Assembly (NCBI GenBank): GCA_045576675.1 | Contig: JAZNGX010000177.1 | Location: 1 to 11,305, forward strand | DNA from: JAZNGX01 sp045576675 | GTDB lineage: Bacteria > Bacillota > Clostridia > Monoglobales > Firm-18 | Length of the DNA stretch: 11,305 bases | Direction of reading: 5' to 3' | In this document: positions 1-7,511 of the stretch, piece by piece | Layout of the letters: each line of letters starts with the position of its first letter | Numbering within the stretch: position 1 is the first letter of the stretch | Notes under the pieces: model-generated | Told to the model about the DNA's origin: nothing | Seen by the model: the letters and a program-made list of their open reading frames with translations, nothing else | The model's database searches: none | Program-made: the position numbers and the translations under genes

Positions 1-534
1 CCTGATGCAAAGGTTTACGTAAAGGTTACAAACTCATGGTTTGACCCGACATTAGAGCAGCAGGCTGCGGAAGCTTTGCTTGATATGGGTTGTGACGTTA
101 TTGGACAGCACTGTGATACAACTGCTCCTCAGCTTGCTGCAGAAGCAAGAGGCGTTTTCGGCTGCGGTTATAACTCAGATATGACTAAAGATGCTCCAAA
201 GGCTCACTTGACAGCTCCTATCTGGAACTGGGGTGTATACTACACAAAGGCTGCTAAAGCTGCTATGGAAGGTACATGGACAAATGAAAACTACTTTGGT
301 GGTATGGATGATGGCTTAGTTGACGTTTCACCGCTTTCAGAAAACTGTGCTGAAGGTACAAAAGAGGCTGTTGAAGCTGCAAAGGCTAAAATAGCTGATG
401 GCTCATTCAAGGTATTTGAAGGCGAATTGTTTGATAACCAGGGTAATAAGGTTTGTGAAGCAGGCGAAGTTATTTCAGATGCTGATATCACAGGCAATAT
501 GACATGGTACTACAGAAACGTAGTTGCTGAATAA
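1..534 (+). CDS. BMP-family ABC transporter substrate-binding protein, 3' part (5' truncated)
   Basis: The reading frame is open from base 1, so the last 177 residues are present. The N-terminus, with any signal peptide and lipobox, lies outside the window. The segment VKVTNSWFDP, then GCDVIGQHCDT, GYNSDM and HLTAPIWNWG, are hallmarks of the C-terminal half of the BMP/Med/PnrA/YufN family. Known members are extracellular, membrane-tethered proteins that hand nucleosides, or in some relatives other ligands such as riboflavin, to an ABC permease. The ATPase and two permeases of the matching type follow on the same strand, so this is very likely the receptor of that importer. An internal ATG at 76 is not the real start, because conserved sequence continues upstream of it. 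Ligand-contact residues in the N-terminal lobe cannot be checked, so a nucleoside ligand is inferred from family. Confidence 0.93.
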   Translation, partial: PDAKVYVKVTNSWFDPTLEQQAAEALLDMGCDVIGQHCDTTAPQLAAEARGVFGCGYNSDMTKDAPKAHLTAPIWNWGVYYTKAAKAAMEGTWTNENYFGGMDDGLVDVSPLSENCAEGTKEAVEAAKAKIADGSFKVFEGELFDNQGNKVCEAGEVISDADITGNMTWYYRNVVAE

Positions 535-546
535 TTAATATTGATT

Positions 547-574
547 ACACCGGCGGTTTGCCGCCGGTGTTTTT
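547..574 (+). terminator. Rho-independent terminator after the binding-protein gene
   Basis: A perfect GC-rich stem (CACCGGCGG at 548-556 with CCGCCGGTG at 561-569, plus an outer A-T pair) closes a TTTG loop and runs into five Ts. It starts 13 bases after the stop codon. It lies between the binding protein and the ATPase gene, about 60 bases before the ATPase start. I see no convincing new promoter in that gap, so it probably acts as a partial terminator, giving more binding protein than membrane components. Confidence 0.9.
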
Positions 575-623
575 GTATAAAATCAATATTTTGTATATCG
601 AGATATGGGTTTTATATAAAAAC

Positions 624-631
624 AAAGGAGG
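624..631 (+). promoter_or_regulatory. Ribosome binding site fixing the ATPase start
   Basis: AAAGGAGG lies 5 bases before the ATG at 637. This sets the ATPase start there rather than at the in-frame TTG at 541, which sits upstream of the terminator hairpin. Confidence 0.88.
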
Positions 632-636
632 ACGTT

Positions 637-2151
637 ATGAAGAACGATGCTGCTATTAAACTAAGCGGAATTAAAAAGGTTTTTGGCTCTGTTGTGGCTA
701 ATAACAACATTGAATTCAGTGTTAAAAAGGGAGAAATCCTTGCACTTCTGGGCGAAAATGGTTCCGGCAAAACAACACTAATGAATATTCTTGCCGGTAT
801 TTATCAGCCCGATGCAGGCAGAATTGAAATTAATGGTAAAGAAACAACCATCAATTCTCCTGATGATGCTAAAAGGCTGGGCATAGGTATGATACATCAG
901 CACTTTAAACTTGTTGATATTCATAGTGCAACTGATAATATAATTCTTGGTAGCAAAAAAGGCTTGTTTTTGTCCAAAAACCGCTCAAAAAGAATTAAAG
1001 AGCTTTGCGAACAATATCATTTGAATGTCGATCCTGATAAAAAGGTTTACAATATGTCTGTAAGCGAAAAGCAGACAACTGAAATTCTGAAGGTGTTGTA
1101 CTGTGGGGCAGAAATATTGATATTGGACGAGCCTACTGCCGTTTTAACACCTCAGGAAATTCAGCATTTGTTTGTGATTTTACGTAAAATGCGTGATGAC
1201 GGACGAGCTATTGTTATTATTACCCATAAGCTTAACGAGGTTTTGGAAATCAGTGATAGAGTAACCATTTTAAGAAAAGGCGAAAGTGTTGCAACTGTTG
1301 AAACAAAGGACACCGATGCACAAAAGCTTACTGAGCTTATGGTGGGCAGACCGGTTGAATTGTCAATTAAACGCCCTGAATCGCACAACATTAGTCCTAT
1401 GCTTGAAATACATAGACTTACTGTTGAAAACGAAGATGGAATTCATGCTCTGGATGATGTTAATTTTACTCTTAATTCCGGTGAAATCTTAGGTGTAGCC
1501 GGTGTTGCCGGCAGTGGACAGAAGGAACTGTGCGAGAGTATTGCAGGTCTTATGCCTGTAAAAGAAGGTGCTATTCTTTATAAAAAGCAGAACATTGTAG
1601 GGAAAAGTCCCCGAGAGATAATAAAAGCCGGAATCAGTATGAGCTTTATTCCTGAGGATAGACTTGGTATGGGACTTGCAGCATCAATGGGTATAGTTGA
1701 TAATGTGCTTTTAAAGCAGTACAGAGATTCTAAAGGGCCGTTTATTGTTAAGAAAGAAGCGAAAGAAATATCCAAAAAAATTGTAGAGAAGCTTGAGATT
1801 TCTACTCCTGACCTTGAAACACCGGTAAGACAGCTTTCCGGTGGTAATGTTCAGAAGGTATTGCTTGGAAGAGAAATAGAATCAAATCCAAATGTTCTTA
1901 TAACTGCTTATGCAGTGCGAGGTCTTGACATTAATTCATCATACACAATTTATGATGCTTTGAATGAGCAGAAAGAAAAAGGCGTTGCAGTACTGTTTAT
2001 TGGTGAGGATTTGGATGTTATGCTTGAGCTTTGTGACAGAATTATGGTGTTGTGTCACGGTAAGGTTACAGGCATTGTTGATGCCAAAACTGCAACAAAA
2101 GAGCAGTTAGGATTACTGATGACATCAGCGGAGGTGGATAACAATGCATAA
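637..2151 (+). CDS. Nucleoside-type ABC transporter, double-domain ATP-binding protein (YufO/NupA/RfuB-like)
   Basis: This 504-residue cytoplasmic protein carries two fused ABC ATPase domains and powers the importer formed by the two permeases downstream. Domain 1 (about residues 5-235) is complete: Walker A GENGSGKTT at 39-47, Q-loop Gln88, signature MSVSEKQ around 140-146, Walker B ending in Asp164-Glu165, and switch His197. Domain 2 (about 255-490) keeps a canonical LSGGN signature at 400-404, but its Walker A (GVAGSGQKE, 289-297) lacks the lysine in register. Its Walker B region reads LITAYAVRGLD with no Asp-Glu pair, and the switch histidine position reads GED. In this family ATP hydrolysis is known or assumed to sit mainly at one of the two composite sites, so the asymmetry is expected. 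The ATG at 637 is chosen for its strong ribosome binding site. The gene overlaps the first permease by 8 bases. The substrate is inferred only from relatives that import nucleosides. Confidence 0.93.
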   Translation: MKNDAAIKLSGIKKVFGSVVANNNIEFSVKKGEILALLGENGSGKTTLMNILAGIYQPDAGRIEINGKETTINSPDDAKRLGIGMIHQHFKLVDIHSATDNIILGSKKGLFLSKNRSKRIKELCEQYHLNVDPDKKVYNMSVSEKQTTEILKVLYCGAEILILDEPTAVLTPQEIQHLFVILRKMRDDGRAIVIITHKLNEVLEISDRVTILRKGESVATVETKDTDAQKLTELMVGRPVELSIKRPESHNISPMLEIHRLTVENEDGIHALDDVNFTLNSGEILGVAGVAGSGQKELCESIAGLMPVKEGAILYKKQNIVGKSPREIIKAGISMSFIPEDRLGMGLAASMGIVDNVLLKQYRDSKGPFIVKKEAKEISKKIVEKLEISTPDLETPVRQLSGGNVQKVLLGREIESNPNVLITAYAVRGLDINSSYTIYDALNEQKEKGVAVLFIGEDLDVMLELCDRIMVLCHGKVTGIVDAKTATKEQLGLLMTSAEVDNNA

Positions 2152-3238
2152 TAGAAAAACTCCATTAGTAAGAATAGCAAAAAAGAATGAGGTATTTGGC
2201 TGGAAACTTGGTTTAATTACTGTCGTTTCATTTTTGCTTGCATTGATTGCCGGCGGCATATTTGTTGCTGCTTTAGGCAAAAATCCATTTGCTGTGTACG
2301 CAAGTATTATAAATGGTGCTTTCAGAAGTAAGATAGCAATTCAGGGAACTGTTAAAGTTTTGATTCCGTTGCTTATTACTTCTCTTGGTGTAATATTTGC
2401 ATTTAAAATGAAATTCTGGAACATAGGTGCCGAAGGACAAATTATAATGGGTGCTATATTTGCATCGTTCTTTGCATTGTTCTGTTCTGGTTTGCCAAAG
2501 GTTGTTTTAATACCTGTAATGTTTATTGCAGGTGTTGTCGGTGGCGGAATATGGGCGATTATACCTGCGTTTTTCAAAACAAAATTTGGAACAAACGAAA
2601 CGTTGTTTACTCTTATGCTTAATTATATTGCGTTGTACTTTATAAGATATTTTTCAGAAGGCCCGTGGAGAGATCCGAGCTCATCAGGCTTTCCGAAGAT
2701 TGCATCTTTTGAAGAAGCTGCCAGACTGCCGAGGGTGTTTGGCGTTCACGCAGGCTGGATTATAGCATTATTCTTAGTTATTGCAGTATACATTTATATG
2801 AAGTATACAAAGCACGGATATGAAATCAGTGTTATCGGTGAAAGCGAAAAGACAGCACAATACGCGGGTATGAATGTAAGAAGAATCATTATGCGTACCA
2901 TATTCATAAGTGGTGCTGTGTGTGGTATCGCAGGAATGGTACAGGTCAGCGGTGCTGCATATACTCTTGGTGAAGGCGTTGCCGGAGGTGTTGGCTTTAC
3001 TGCAATTATTGTTGCGTGGCTTGCACGTTTGAATCCGATTATTTGCGTTGTGGTATCATTGCTGTTTGCAATACTTCAAAAGGGCTGCAGCGTAATGCAG
3101 AGTACATTTGGATTATCACCCGCAGTATCTGATGTATTGCAGGGCGTAATATTATTCTTTGTTTTGGGCGGAGAATTCTTTGCTCACTATAAACTGATAT
3201 TCAGAAACGGAGGAAAAGATAATGACACAGCTGATTAA
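2144..3238 (+). CDS. Nucleoside-type ABC transporter permease (YufP/NupB-like, BPD_transp_2)
   Basis: This 364-residue, strongly hydrophobic integral membrane protein has a short basic N-terminus followed by a first membrane segment at about residues 22-45 and roughly eight to ten segments in all. The motif KFWNIGAEGQIIMGA (about residues 87-101) is typical of the branched-chain/ribose/nucleoside permease superfamily. The stretch GESEKTAQYAGMNV is the usual cytoplasmic loop that docks on the ATPase. The start ATG overlaps the end of the ATPase gene by 8 bases, and a GGAGGTGG ribosome binding site (2130-2137) lies inside that gene, so translation is probably coupled. It should form a heterodimer with the next permease. 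Family is clear; substrate is inferred. Confidence 0.93.
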   Translation: MHNRKTPLVRIAKKNEVFGWKLGLITVVSFLLALIAGGIFVAALGKNPFAVYASIINGAFRSKIAIQGTVKVLIPLLITSLGVIFAFKMKFWNIGAEGQIIMGAIFASFFALFCSGLPKVVLIPVMFIAGVVGGGIWAIIPAFFKTKFGTNETLFTLMLNYIALYFIRYFSEGPWRDPSSSGFPKIASFEEAARLPRVFGVHAGWIIALFLVIAVYIYMKYTKHGYEISVIGESEKTAQYAGMNVRRIIMRTIFISGAVCGIAGMVQVSGAAYTLGEGVAGGVGFTAIIVAWLARLNPIICVVVSLLFAILQKGCSVMQSTFGLSPAVSDVLQGVILFFVLGGEFFAHYKLIFRNGGKDNDTAD

Positions 3239-4178
3239 TTTTTTATATGCGTCTATTAAAGCAGGAACTCCGTTGCTTTTTGGTACAACCGGTGAAATTC
3301 TAACAGAAAAATCCGGTAACACTAACCTTGGTGTTGAAGGTATGATGTATATGGGAGCAATAGCAAGCTTTTATATGGGGTTTACTTATGATAATTTCTT
3401 GCTGGCACTTGTTTCTGCGATTGTTGCAGGTGCGTTTGGTGCATTGATTTATGCTTTTATCACTGTTACCTTAAAAGCTAACCAGACAGTTACAGGTCTT
3501 GCTCTTACTATTTTTGGTACAGGTTTTGCTAACTTTTTTGGTGAGGTTTTAGCAAATACTGTCCCAAGCGGCTCGCCTAAGCTGTCAGAAGGCTTTATGG
3601 CAAATCTTTCAGCATTGAATTTGTTTGGACTTGCTGACGTACCTGTTATTGGCAGACTGTTGTTTAATCACAATATTCTTGTGTATCTTGGAATTATTAT
3701 TGCAATAATATTGGGTGTATATCTTAAATATACAAGAGTGGGTCTTAATGTTCGTTCTGTAGGCGAAAATCCGGGCGCGGCAGATGCGGCAGGTATTAAT
3801 GTAACACTTATAAAATATATAAATATATTAATTGGTGGTGGAGTATGCGGACTTGGTGGAGCGTACATTGCGTTGGTTAATGGCGGCGGAGTATGGAATA
3901 ACGGCTGCGTTAATGGTCAGGGTTGGATTGCGGTTGCATTGGTTATTTTTGCAAGCTGGAGTCCGTTTAAGGCTTTGCTTGGTTCGTTGATTTTTGGTGC
4001 ATCAACTGTTTTGCAGTTCTATGTACCCCGTGATGTGATTAACTTACCAAATGCATTTTATATGATGCTTCCGTTTATAATTACTTCTGCAGTGCTTATT
4101 GTTACATCTATGAAAAAGTCAAAAGAAGGTGCTCAGCCTGCAAGCTGCGGAACGAATTATTTCAGAGAGGAAAGATAA
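3222..4178 (+). CDS. Nucleoside-type ABC transporter permease (YufQ/NupC-like, BPD_transp_2)
   Basis: This 318-residue polytopic membrane protein is the partner of the preceding permease. The sequence EILTEKSGNTNLGVEGMMYMGA (residues about 25-46, allowing for variation) matches the ER/KSGxxNLGxEG motif of this subfamily. VGENPGAADAAGINV is the conserved cytoplasmic loop contacting the ATPase. The ATG overlaps the upstream permease by 17 bases, with GGAGG at 3209-3213 eight bases before it, so the two permeases are probably made in equal amounts. About 318 residues is normal for this shorter of the two paralogous permeases. The polar C-terminal tail (about the last 25 residues) is not conserved in any way I recognise. 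Confidence 0.93.
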   Translation: MTQLINFLYASIKAGTPLLFGTTGEILTEKSGNTNLGVEGMMYMGAIASFYMGFTYDNFLLALVSAIVAGAFGALIYAFITVTLKANQTVTGLALTIFGTGFANFFGEVLANTVPSGSPKLSEGFMANLSALNLFGLADVPVIGRLLFNHNILVYLGIIIAIILGVYLKYTRVGLNVRSVGENPGAADAAGINVTLIKYINILIGGGVCGLGGAYIALVNGGGVWNNGCVNGQGWIAVALVIFASWSPFKALLGSLIFGASTVLQFYVPRDVINLPNAFYMMLPFIITSAVLIVTSMKKSKEGAQPASCGTNYFREER

Positions 4179-4181
4179 CGT

Positions 4182-5024
4182 ATGAAAATTGGGGAACTTG
4201 TCACGCAAGCTACTGACATTTTAAGAGATAATAAAGTAAGAAGCTGTGTTTTGGATGCACAGCTTCTTCTTGCACATTATTTAAAGGTTGATAAGCTTTT
4301 TGTAATTAACAACCGTAACTGTGATCTGGCCGAATATGATGGTTATTTTGATTTGATTTCACGCAGAGCGATGCACGAACCAATTGCGTATATCTTAGGC
4401 AAAAAAGAATTTTTTGGTTTGGACTTTTATGTTGATAAAAACGTTCTTATACCACGTCCCGATACTGAAATTCTTGTTGAAAGTGTTATTAATATTGTTA
4501 AAAGCAAAAGAAAAAAAATGCTTGATATCGGTACAGGAAGCGGATGTATTTCTGTAAGTTGTCTTGCAAATTGCAAGCATCTTAATGCAAAGGGACTTGA
4601 TATATCAGGTGAGGCACTTGCTATAGCAGAAAAGAATGCTGAAACAAACAAAGTAAAAAAAAGGTTTACAACGCTTAAGTGTGATATATTAAATGAAATT
4701 CCTGACGGCAAATATGATATTATAGTTTCAAATCCGCCGTATATTGAGCCTGAGGTTATTGAAGGTCTTGAACCAGATGTGAAGGATTATGAACCATATT
4801 CGGCATTATATGGTGGTGCAGATGGGCTTGATTTTTATCGCCGCATATCTTCGATTGGTAAGGATATTTTAAATGATAAATATTTAATGGCTTTTGAGGT
4901 TGGGCATACGCAAAGCGATGCTGTTATGGAAATATTAAAAAAAGACGGTTATGATAACATAACCGCCGTTAATGACTTAGCAGGCATAAAACGTGTTGTT
5001 ATTGCCCGGAGTTCCAGATTTTAA
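4182..5024 (+). CDS. prmC: Peptide chain release factor N5-glutamine methyltransferase
   Basis: This 280-residue cytoplasmic enzyme uses S-adenosylmethionine to methylate the glutamine of the GGQ motif in release factors RF1 and RF2, improving termination. An N-terminal helical domain (about 1-75) includes the family motif EPIAYILGKKEFFGLDF (66-82), followed by VLIPRPDTE (88-96). The Rossmann methyltransferase domain has the cofactor loop LDIGTGSGCI (114-123) and the catalytic SNPPY (183-187), whose NPPY binds the substrate glutamine. Length is normal for PrmC. The start is 3 bases after the second permease stop, with AGAGAGG upstream, so it is probably the last gene of the transporter operon. 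In many Firmicutes prmC follows prfA (RF1); here prfA is absent and a transporter takes its place. Its 3' end overlaps the opposing ytvI-like gene by 26 bp. Confidence 0.95.
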   Translation: MKIGELVTQATDILRDNKVRSCVLDAQLLLAHYLKVDKLFVINNRNCDLAEYDGYFDLISRRAMHEPIAYILGKKEFFGLDFYVDKNVLIPRPDTEILVESVINIVKSKRKKMLDIGTGSGCISVSCLANCKHLNAKGLDISGEALAIAEKNAETNKVKKRFTTLKCDILNEIPDGKYDIIVSNPPYIEPEVIEGLEPDVKDYEPYSALYGGADGLDFYRRISSIGKDILNDKYLMAFEVGHTQSDAVMEILKKDGYDNITAVNDLAGIKRVVIARSSRF

Positions 5025-6078
5025 TAATTCCTGATTTATTAAGTGAGGCAAAAATAAGCACGAGAATTGGCATACAAATCATACCAACTATTCCAAAAAG
5101 CTTAAAGCCGACATATATAGCAATCATAGTGAGCAACGGATATGTTCCCAGTGAACTGCTGATAATTTTGGGTTCTATAAACTGCCTTACAACAGTGATT
5201 ATTGCATATAGAATAATAAGACCTATACCAAGCGGATAATTTCCCACAACAAGGGAAATAAGAGCCCAGGGTATCAATATTGTTCCTGTTCCAAATATCG
5301 GAAGAACATCTATAATTGCAATTACCAATGCAAATGTAAAAGCATATTCGATTCCAAGAATCATCATTCCTATCAACAATTCGAAGAAGGTTATCGTCAT
5401 AATTGTCAGCATACCTTTAAGGTACTTTTTAAATGCAATATTGGCGTATTCTTTGATTGTTGATATTTTTTCGCGGATTTTTGGCGGGAACTGATTTGCC
5501 AGACTGTGTTTAATCAAGTCGTAGTCATTTGTTATAAAAATTGACGAAAGCACAAAAGCTACAATGAATATCAGTACTGACGGAATACGTGTTGCAATAT
5601 TTGTTGCGCGGTTAATTGTGAATTTTGTAAGCGTTGTTAGAATTTCTGAAAGCGATCTTGCCAAATCAGCCAGAAATTCATTTGCATACTGTGAAAATTC
5701 GGGAGATACTGACTTGTGGAACAATTCCCATTGGGCAGAAAGCTCGTTATACTTATCCGTTATAAATGTTGAAAAATCCGGAATGGTTTGTACAAGGGTT
5801 GTAAGCTCAGTTATAAGTCTGTTCACAACCAAAGTTATTAATCCTGTAACAACCGTAAGTATAAAAAGCAAAGCGACGGTTGTTGCAAGGATTTTTTTGA
5901 ATCTGAATTTGTTTTTTAAAAAACGTGCCACCGGATTTGCAAGTGCTGCAACAGCAAATGCAATTATAAAAGGCAACAGCAAATTGACAACGTTCGGAAA
6001 AATCGTTGTTAAAAAGAAATAACCAAGTACAATATATAAAATTACTATGAAAAATTTAACGTGTTTTTGTATATCCAA
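4999..6078 (-). CDS. ytvI: YtvI-like sporulation integral membrane protein (AI-2E transporter family)
   Basis: This 359-residue protein has about eight predicted membrane segments. Two N-terminal segments are followed by a long polar stretch (about residues 90-150), a further segment, then the conserved block IDVLPIFGTGTILIPWA and the C-terminal IEPKIISSSLGTYPLLTMIA. That block arrangement is typical of family PF01594 and most like the YtvI subfamily, named for a sporulation-associated membrane protein in Bacillus. Members of the wider family have been proposed to export autoinducer-2 or exchange Na+/H+, but the function of YtvI itself is not settled. The start is a TTG, supported by AAAGGTG nine bases upstream. 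That ribosome binding site overlaps the last codons of the mutase gene, whose stop is only 6 bases away, so the two are probably translationally coupled. No ATG exists near the N-terminus. The assignment to YtvI rather than another AI-2E branch is from recognition of motifs, not a search. Confidence 0.85.
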   Translation of the reverse strand: MDIQKHVKFFIVILYIVLGYFFLTTIFPNVVNLLLPFIIAFAVAALANPVARFLKNKFRFKKILATTVALLFILTVVTGLITLVVNRLITELTTLVQTIPDFSTFITDKYNELSAQWELFHKSVSPEFSQYANEFLADLARSLSEILTTLTKFTINRATNIATRIPSVLIFIVAFVLSSIFITNDYDLIKHSLANQFPPKIREKISTIKEYANIAFKKYLKGMLTIMTITFFELLIGMMILGIEYAFTFALVIAIIDVLPIFGTGTILIPWALISLVVGNYPLGIGLIILYAIITVVRQFIEPKIISSSLGTYPLLTMIAIYVGFKLFGIVGMICMPILVLIFASLNKSGIIKIWNSGQ

Positions 6079-6084
6079 AATTTA

Positions 6085-7278
6085 TCACACCTTTAAAAAC
6101 ATATCCATTAATGTATGACCTTTTTCAACAAATATGCCGTTTTTAGCATTTTCTTCTGTATATTTAAGACCGCTTTTTTCTTTTTCGTTACTTCTGTAAA
6201 TAACAAAAGGAACAGGGTCGTTTGTGTGTGTTCCTATTTTAAGAGGAGTAGGATGGTCGGGAGCAATCATAACTGAAAACTCTTCGCCACTTGTTTTTAG
6301 TGCCTCGTAAACAGGTTTTAATACCTGTTCATCAATAAGCTCAATGGCTTTAACTTTGTTTTCGGTTTCAAATCTGTGACCGCACTCGTCGGGAGCTTCC
6401 ATATGAACATAAACAAAGTCGTTTGTTTTTAGCGCTTCTATAGCGGCTTTGGCTTTGCCTGCAAAATTTGTGTCAATATTTCCTGTAACACCTTCAACAT
6501 CTATGCTTTCCATATTTGCACATATTCCAATACCTTTAACCAGGTCAACTGCTGAAATTACTGCACCTTTTAAATTGTATTTTTCTTCAAACGAAGTAAG
6601 AAGAGGCTTTTTGCCCTGTCCCCATATCCAGATGGAATTTGCAGGATTTAAACCTCTTTTAATTCTGTCAAGATTTATCGGGTGGTCTTTTAACAGGTCG
6701 TAACTCTTTTTCATTAAATCTTTTAAAATTTCGCTGTCGGGAAGATAATCTTTGATTACCTTTCCTGAAATATCATGTGGCGGGGTAAGCTTGAACTGTG
6801 TATCAAGTCCGTGCCATAAAAGCAGATGACGATATGATATTCCGCCAAAAAAGCTTCTTATTTCATCGCCAAGCTTTTCATCAATATATTTCATCAGTTC
6901 ACGCGATTCTTTTGTTGTTATTTCGCCTGAGCTATAGTCTACCATAGTTTTATCTTCATAATTTTCAGCATCAGAAAGCGTAACCACGTTTGTTCTGAAG
7001 GTGGTGTCATTTTCACCAACATCTACCCCCATGCTGACAGCCTCCAGTGGTGAACGCCCTGTATAATATCTGTATGGATCATAGCCCATAACAGAAAGAT
7101 TTGCAACATCGCTGCCGGGAGGAAGATCGCCGGGAACGGTTTTAACAAGCCCTGTGATTCCATTTTCACAAAGCATATCCATATATGGTTTGTGTGCTGT
7201 TTGTAAAGGTGTTTTACCTCCAAGCTTATCAACAGGCCAGTCAGCCATTCCGTCTCCTAATATAACAACATATTTCAT
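6085..7278 (-). CDS. apgM: Archaeal-type cofactor-independent phosphoglycerate mutase (or proposed homoserine kinase)
   Basis: This 397-residue cytoplasmic protein belongs to the alkaline phosphatase superfamily, ApgM branch (COG3635). It opens with MKYVVILGDGMADWP, where Asp9 is the expected metal ligand. PPGSDVANLSVMGYDP (53-68) carries Ser56, which aligns with the catalytic serine of the cofactor-independent mutases. Next come YYTGRSPLEA, MEAPDECGH (Asp297, His301) and IAPDHPTPLKIGTHTNDPVPF (Asp341, His342, His351), the remaining metal ligands. The mutase interconverts 3- and 2-phosphoglycerate. Many bacterial members of this branch are instead annotated as a proposed homoserine kinase of threonine synthesis. 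No threonine gene is in view to favour that, so mutase is the cautious name. The ATG at 7278 is chosen over an upstream in-frame start at 7320 because AGGGGG (7288-7293) lies 9 bases before it and family members begin here. It is the first gene of an operon with the ytvI-like gene. Confidence 0.9.
   Translation of the reverse strand: MKYVVILGDGMADWPVDKLGGKTPLQTAHKPYMDMLCENGITGLVKTVPGDLPPGSDVANLSVMGYDPYRYYTGRSPLEAVSMGVDVGENDTTFRTNVVTLSDAENYEDKTMVDYSSGEITTKESRELMKYIDEKLGDEIRSFFGGISYRHLLLWHGLDTQFKLTPPHDISGKVIKDYLPDSEILKDLMKKSYDLLKDHPINLDRIKRGLNPANSIWIWGQGKKPLLTSFEEKYNLKGAVISAVDLVKGIGICANMESIDVEGVTGNIDTNFAGKAKAAIEALKTNDFVYVHMEAPDECGHRFETENKVKAIELIDEQVLKPVYEALKTSGEEFSVMIAPDHPTPLKIGTHTNDPVPFVIYRSNEKEKSGLKYTEENAKNGIFVEKGHTLMDMFLKV
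6088..6094 (-). promoter_or_regulatory. Ribosome binding site of the ytvI-like gene, supporting a TTG start
   Basis: On the minus strand AAAGGTG lies 9 bases before the TTG at 6078. It sits inside the last two sense codons of the upstream mutase gene (AAG GTG TGA). It is the reason for accepting the TTG start and suggests reinitiation by ribosomes finishing the upstream gene. Confidence 0.7.
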
Positions 7279-7287
7279 TTTGAATTT

Positions 7288-7293
7288 CCCCCT
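7288..7293 (-). promoter_or_regulatory. Ribosome binding site fixing the apgM start
   Basis: Minus-strand AGGGGG precedes the ATG at 7278 by 9 bases and excludes the 14-residue extension starting at 7320, which overlaps the predicted promoter and shows no family resemblance. Confidence 0.75.
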
Positions 7294-7310
7294 AAAATAA
7301 GTATGACTAT

Positions 7311-7339
7311 ATTTTAACAAAATATTTTAAAATATACAA
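7311..7339 (-). promoter_or_regulatory. Predicted sigma-A-type promoter for apgM-ytvI
   Basis: Read on the minus strand: TTGTAT (7339-7334), a 17-base spacer, then TAAAAT (7316-7311) preceded by TGT, an extended -10 element. It lies about 33 bases upstream of the apgM start, giving a short leader that includes the AGGGGG site. The region is so AT-rich that chance matches are likely, so support is moderate. Confidence 0.5.
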
Positions 7340-7440
7340 TAGAATATACAAAAAATTTTCAAATTTAGAAATATTAAGGATTTTGCCAGAATTTTTATGT
7401 ACATTTTTTATAAAATTACTTTACAATTATGTTAAAAGTA

Positions 7441-7469
7441 TTGCATTTTTTAATATTTAATGCTATGAT
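7441..7469 (+). promoter_or_regulatory. Predicted sigma-A-type promoter for the SLH protein gene
   Basis: TTGCAT (7441-7446), a 17-base spacer, and TATGAT (7464-7469) preceded by TGC, an extended -10. A second -10-like TATAAT overlaps at 7469-7474. Transcription would start near 7476-7482, leaving a leader of about 30 bases before the ATG at 7512, with AGGAGGT at 7497-7503. Upstream DNA (about 7310-7440) is extremely AT-rich and could act as an UP element. This whole intergenic stretch (7279-7511) shows no other gene or hairpin I can support. Confidence 0.6.
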
Positions 7470-7511
7470 ATAATACGTGTAAGAAACAAATTAAATAGGA
7501 GGTATTTACAA

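Noticed and set aside
591..620. Promoter-like TTGTAT with TATATA/TATAAA before the ATPase gene
   Set aside because: It would start transcription at about 627, inside the ribosome binding site (624-631), leaving no usable leader. Likely a chance AT-rich match.
541..636. In-frame 32-residue upstream extension of the ATPase from a TTG at 541
   Set aside because: It would be translated across the terminator hairpin, is cysteine-rich and unlike the family, and a strong ribosome binding site sits just before the ATG at 637.
5564..6022. 152-residue plus-strand open frame
   Set aside because: It lies wholly antisense to the well-supported ytvI-like gene, has no ribosome binding site and resembles no family.
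7279..7320. 14-residue N-terminal extension of the phosphoglycerate mutase
   Set aside because: No ribosome binding site is visible for it, it overlaps the predicted promoter, and family members begin at MKYVVxLGDGMAD.
7384..7414. Possible second promoter (TTGCCA, then TATAAA) upstream of the SLH gene
   Set aside because: The spacer is 19 bases, too long, and the better-spaced extended -10 at 7441-7469 explains expression.
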